From CAVYVZ01 sp050748045 (lineage in GTDB: Bacteria; Acidobacteriota; Vicinamibacteria; Vicinamibacterales; UBA2999), in contig JBOGIW010000478.1 in assembly GCA_050748045.1 (NCBI GenBank), forward strand, positions 1 to 7,699: DNA of 7,699 bases. Direction: 5' to 3'. The position numbers and the translations under genes were made by a program. This document shows, one piece after another, positions 5,942 to 7,699 of this stretch; the first letter of the stretch is position 1, and every line of letters begins with the position of its first letter. A model generated the notes under the pieces. That model made no database searches. It was not told the origin of the DNA and saw nothing but the letters and a program-made list of their open reading frames with translations.

Positions 5942-6658
5942 CTACTGATTGTTGCTTTCGCGCGTCCCTCGCGAGCCAGTTGAACTGCCACCCTGCGAAC
6001 TGCTGGACGTGCCTGACCCTGAACCGGCCGATGACGATGGTGCGGGCGTCCTGCTCGCAGGTTGCATCGGCGAATCAGAATGGGGGGAATTCAGCCACTT
6101 GACCCCCTCGGTGAACTTGAGCCCATCGAGCTCTCCGAGCAGGCGAACCGGCTTGAAGCCTTCGGCCCTCAGCGCCCCTTCGGCTCCTCCGGCGGCGTAA
6201 TGCGGGTCGGCGCGGTGACCGCGCAGCAAGCCTGCGAGACCGCGGCGGGGCGCGGATTCGATGACGATGATGCGGCCGCCCTCGCGCAGCATGCGCCACG
6301 ATTCCTGCAGGCATCCGACGCGATGCTCCGGCGGGAGCGAGGCCAGCAGCCCGCGCACGCTGTGCACGACTACGAGATCGAAGGAGCCGGCCTCGAAAGG
6401 AAACCGGTGCCACGGGACGACCTGCACGTCGATCAACGCGCCGGCCTCCGCTGCCGCGGATCGGGCGCGCGCGGCGTCGGCGTCGGCCGGTGCCGCGAGC
6501 GCGCTGGCGCCACTCAGGCCCACCTTCTTTGCGAGCATGCCGGCGGTGGCGGGATCGTCGATGCCGATCTGCAGCAGGCGCTCGCCCATGCGCACACCGG
6601 TCATCGTGATCGGCAGCGGCTCGAGCCGCGATCGACGAAGGAACGGGAGGCGGAACAT
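5942..6658 (-). CDS. Class I SAM-dependent methyltransferase-like protein
   Basis: 238 aa from the ATG at 6658. The N-terminus (LEPLPITMTGVRMGERLLQIGIDDP) is where the SAM-binding motif I should be, but the G-x-G-x-G loop is reduced to LQIGIDDP. Later methyltransferase type 11 features are clear: VPWHRFPFEAGSFDLVVVHS (81-100) and CLQESWRMLREGGRIIVIESAP (116-137). Residues about 191-238 form a Ser/Gly/Pro-rich low-complexity tail (PSSSAGSGSGTSSSSQGGSS) that the core fold does not need. The frame is open far upstream to 7645, but that part is antisense to ino1. It is divergent from the inositol-phosphate synthase gene with only 30 bp between the starts, so the two may be co-regulated. The substrate is unknown; weak or lost SAM binding is possible given motif I. 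Confidence 0.82.
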   Translation of the reverse strand: MFRLPFLRRSRLEPLPITMTGVRMGERLLQIGIDDPATAGMLAKKVGLSGASALAAPADADAARARSAAAEAGALIDVQVVPWHRFPFEAGSFDLVVVHSVRGLLASLPPEHRVGCLQESWRMLREGGRIIVIESAPRRGLAGLLRGHRADPHYAAGGAEGALRAEGFKPVRLLGELDGLKFTEGVKWLNSPHSDSPMQPASRTPAPSSSAGSGSGTSSSSQGGSSTGSRGTRESNNQ

Positions 6659-6670
6659 GCGATTGTCCCG

Positions 6671-6680
6671 ATGATATGAT
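6671..6680. promoter_or_regulatory. Overlapping divergent -10-like hexamers
   Basis: ATGATATGAT contains TATGAT on the plus strand (6675-6680), ending 8 nt before the ino1 GTG at 6689. It also contains TATCAT on the minus strand (6671-6676), ending 12 nt before the methyltransferase ATG at 6658. Each matches the -10 consensus at 5 of 6 positions. The whole divergent spacer is 30 bp, so the two promoters must overlap. Neither gene has a good Shine-Dalgarno. -35 matches are poor (for example GGAACA at 6652-6657 for ino1). Confidence 0.4.
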
Positions 6681-6688
6681 GACCGATT

Positions 6689-7699
6689 GTGACTCCACCA
6701 CCTGAAATCGCCGCTGCGCACGGCAGGCTCGGCGTGCTGCTGGTCGGGCTCGGCGCCGTCAGCACGACGACCATCGCCGGGACGCTCGCGATCCGCAGGG
6801 GGATCGCGCCGCCGATCGGATCGCTGACCCAGATGGGCACGATCAGGCTCGGCAAGCGCACCGAGGGCCGCTCGCCGGCGATCAAGGAGGTCGTGCCGCT
6901 CGCGGAGCTCACCGACATCGTCTTCGGCGGCTGGGACATCTTCGAGGAAAACTGCTACGCGGCGGCCCGCACGGCGGGCGTCCTCGAGCCGTCGCTGCTC
7001 ACGCTGATCCGGCCCGAGCTCGAAGCCATCACGCCGATGCCGGCGGTGTTCGACCGCAGGTACGTCAAGCGGCTCGACGGCCCCAATGTCAAGACCGGCA
7101 GGAACAAGCGCGACCTGGCCGAGCAGGTCGTCGCCGACATCCGCAGCTTCAAGCAGCAGCACGCCTGCGATCGTCTCGTGATGGTCTGGTGCGGCAGCAC
7201 GGAGATCTACTTGAAGGAGACCGCCGCGCATGCCAGCCTCGCGGCGTTCGAGAAGGCGCTCGCCGAGAGCGATGACGCCATCCCTTCGAGCATGGTGTAT
7301 GCGTATGCGGCGCTCCGCGAGGGCCTGCCGTACGCCAATGCGGCGCCGAACCTGACGGCCGACATCCCGGCCATGCTGGAGCTGGCGGCCCGCACCGGGT
7401 CGCCCCTGGCGGGCAAGGACCTGAAGACCGGCCAGACGCTCATCAAGACGATCATCGCCCCGGGCCTGAAGGCGCGGCTGCTGGGCGTCCGGGGCTGGTA
7501 TTCGACGAACATCCTCGGCAACCGCGACGGCGAAGTGCTCGACGACCCGGAGTCGTTCAAGACCAAGGAAGAGAGCAAGAAGTCGGTCCTCGACTACATC
7601 TTTCAGCCGCACCTCTACCCCGGGTTGTACGAGGACCTCTGCCACGTCGTCCGGATCAACTACTATCCGCCGCGCGGCGACAACAAGGAAGGCTGGGAC
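6689..7699 (+). CDS. ino1: Inositol-3-phosphate synthase (partial, 3' end outside window)
   Basis: 337 codons are present, open to the right edge. The enzyme converts D-glucose 6-phosphate to 1D-myo-inositol 3-phosphate with bound NAD+, the first step to inositol and inositol lipids, in the cytoplasm. The NAD-binding GLGAVS loop is at 20-25. Family signatures follow: MGTIRLGKRTEG (49-60), FGGWDIFEENCY (79-90), NVKTGRNKRD (133-142), PNLTADIPAM (220-229), GKDLKTGQTLIKT (242-254), GWYSTNILGNRDGEVL (269-284), KTKEESKKSVLDYI (291-304) and INYYPPRGDNKEGWD (323-337). The start is GTG 6689, because an in-frame TGA lies at 6680-6682 and the next ATG falls inside the conserved domain. The C-terminal part is missing because the window ends. 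It is divergent from the methyltransferase-like gene with a probable leaderless promoter. Identity is very secure. Confidence 0.95.
   Translation, partial: MTPPPEIAAAHGRLGVLLVGLGAVSTTTIAGTLAIRRGIAPPIGSLTQMGTIRLGKRTEGRSPAIKEVVPLAELTDIVFGGWDIFEENCYAAARTAGVLEPSLLTLIRPELEAITPMPAVFDRRYVKRLDGPNVKTGRNKRDLAEQVVADIRSFKQQHACDRLVMVWCGSTEIYLKETAAHASLAAFEKALAESDDAIPSSMVYAYAALREGLPYANAAPNLTADIPAMLELAARTGSPLAGKDLKTGQTLIKTIIAPGLKARLLGVRGWYSTNILGNRDGEVLDDPESFKTKEESKKSVLDYIFQPHLYPGLYEDLCHVVRINYYPPRGDNKEGWD

Noticed and set aside
6659..7645. Extension of the methyltransferase frame upstream to 7645
   Set aside because: This part is wholly antisense to the well-conserved inositol-phosphate synthase, and the methyltransferase-like sequence begins at the ATG at 6658.
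1..7699. tRNA, rRNA, CRISPR array or transposase gene
   Set aside because: No cloverleaf, rRNA-like stretch, spaced identical repeats or transposase motif was found; the two repeat tracts have no spacers.

Overview
The window looks like a chromosomal segment from a high-GC acidobacterium, probably an uncultured Vicinamibacteria-like lineage. The main grounds are a VWFA-domain secreted protein of the type described as 'VWFA-related Acidobacterial domain' (TIGR03436) and the gene style around it. This is inference from remembered family knowledge; no search was run.

Layout. Bases 1-102 hold a degenerate 7-bp tandem repeat. Three minus-strand genes follow and probably form one operon, transcribed from 2962 down to 103: a membrane-anchored TonB-like protein with an N-terminal helix-turn-helix (1862-2962), a two-TM protein with an FxLYD/DUF3426-like beta domain (1147-1824), and a secreted VWFA protein (103-1134). 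A 260-bp divergent intergenic region (2963-3222) carries five tandem copies of a 13-bp palindromic repeat and leads into a plus-strand classical SDR oxidoreductase (3223-3990).

Convergent to the SDR is a compact three-gene minus-strand cassette (5777 down to 4086) with visibly lower GC: a TIGR04255-family protein, a 163-aa protein and a ~173-178-aa protein. Consecutive reading frames overlap (4 bp, then 74 or 89 bp), so translation is probably coupled. No member has a known biochemical function. This is the best candidate in the window for an undescribed system, perhaps a sporadically transferred accessory or defence-like module, but that role is a hypothesis.

A strong terminator-like hairpin (5882-5925) separates the cassette from a minus-strand class I SAM-methyltransferase-like gene (5942-6658). 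That gene has a degenerate SAM motif and a Ser/Gly-rich tail. It is divergent, across only 30 bp with overlapping -10-like hexamers, from a plus-strand inositol-3-phosphate synthase gene (6689 to the right edge, incomplete). Three starts in the window (SDR, TIGR04255 gene, ino1) have -10-like hexamers 7-12 nt upstream and lack a properly spaced Shine-Dalgarno, which suggests leaderless or very short-leader transcripts.
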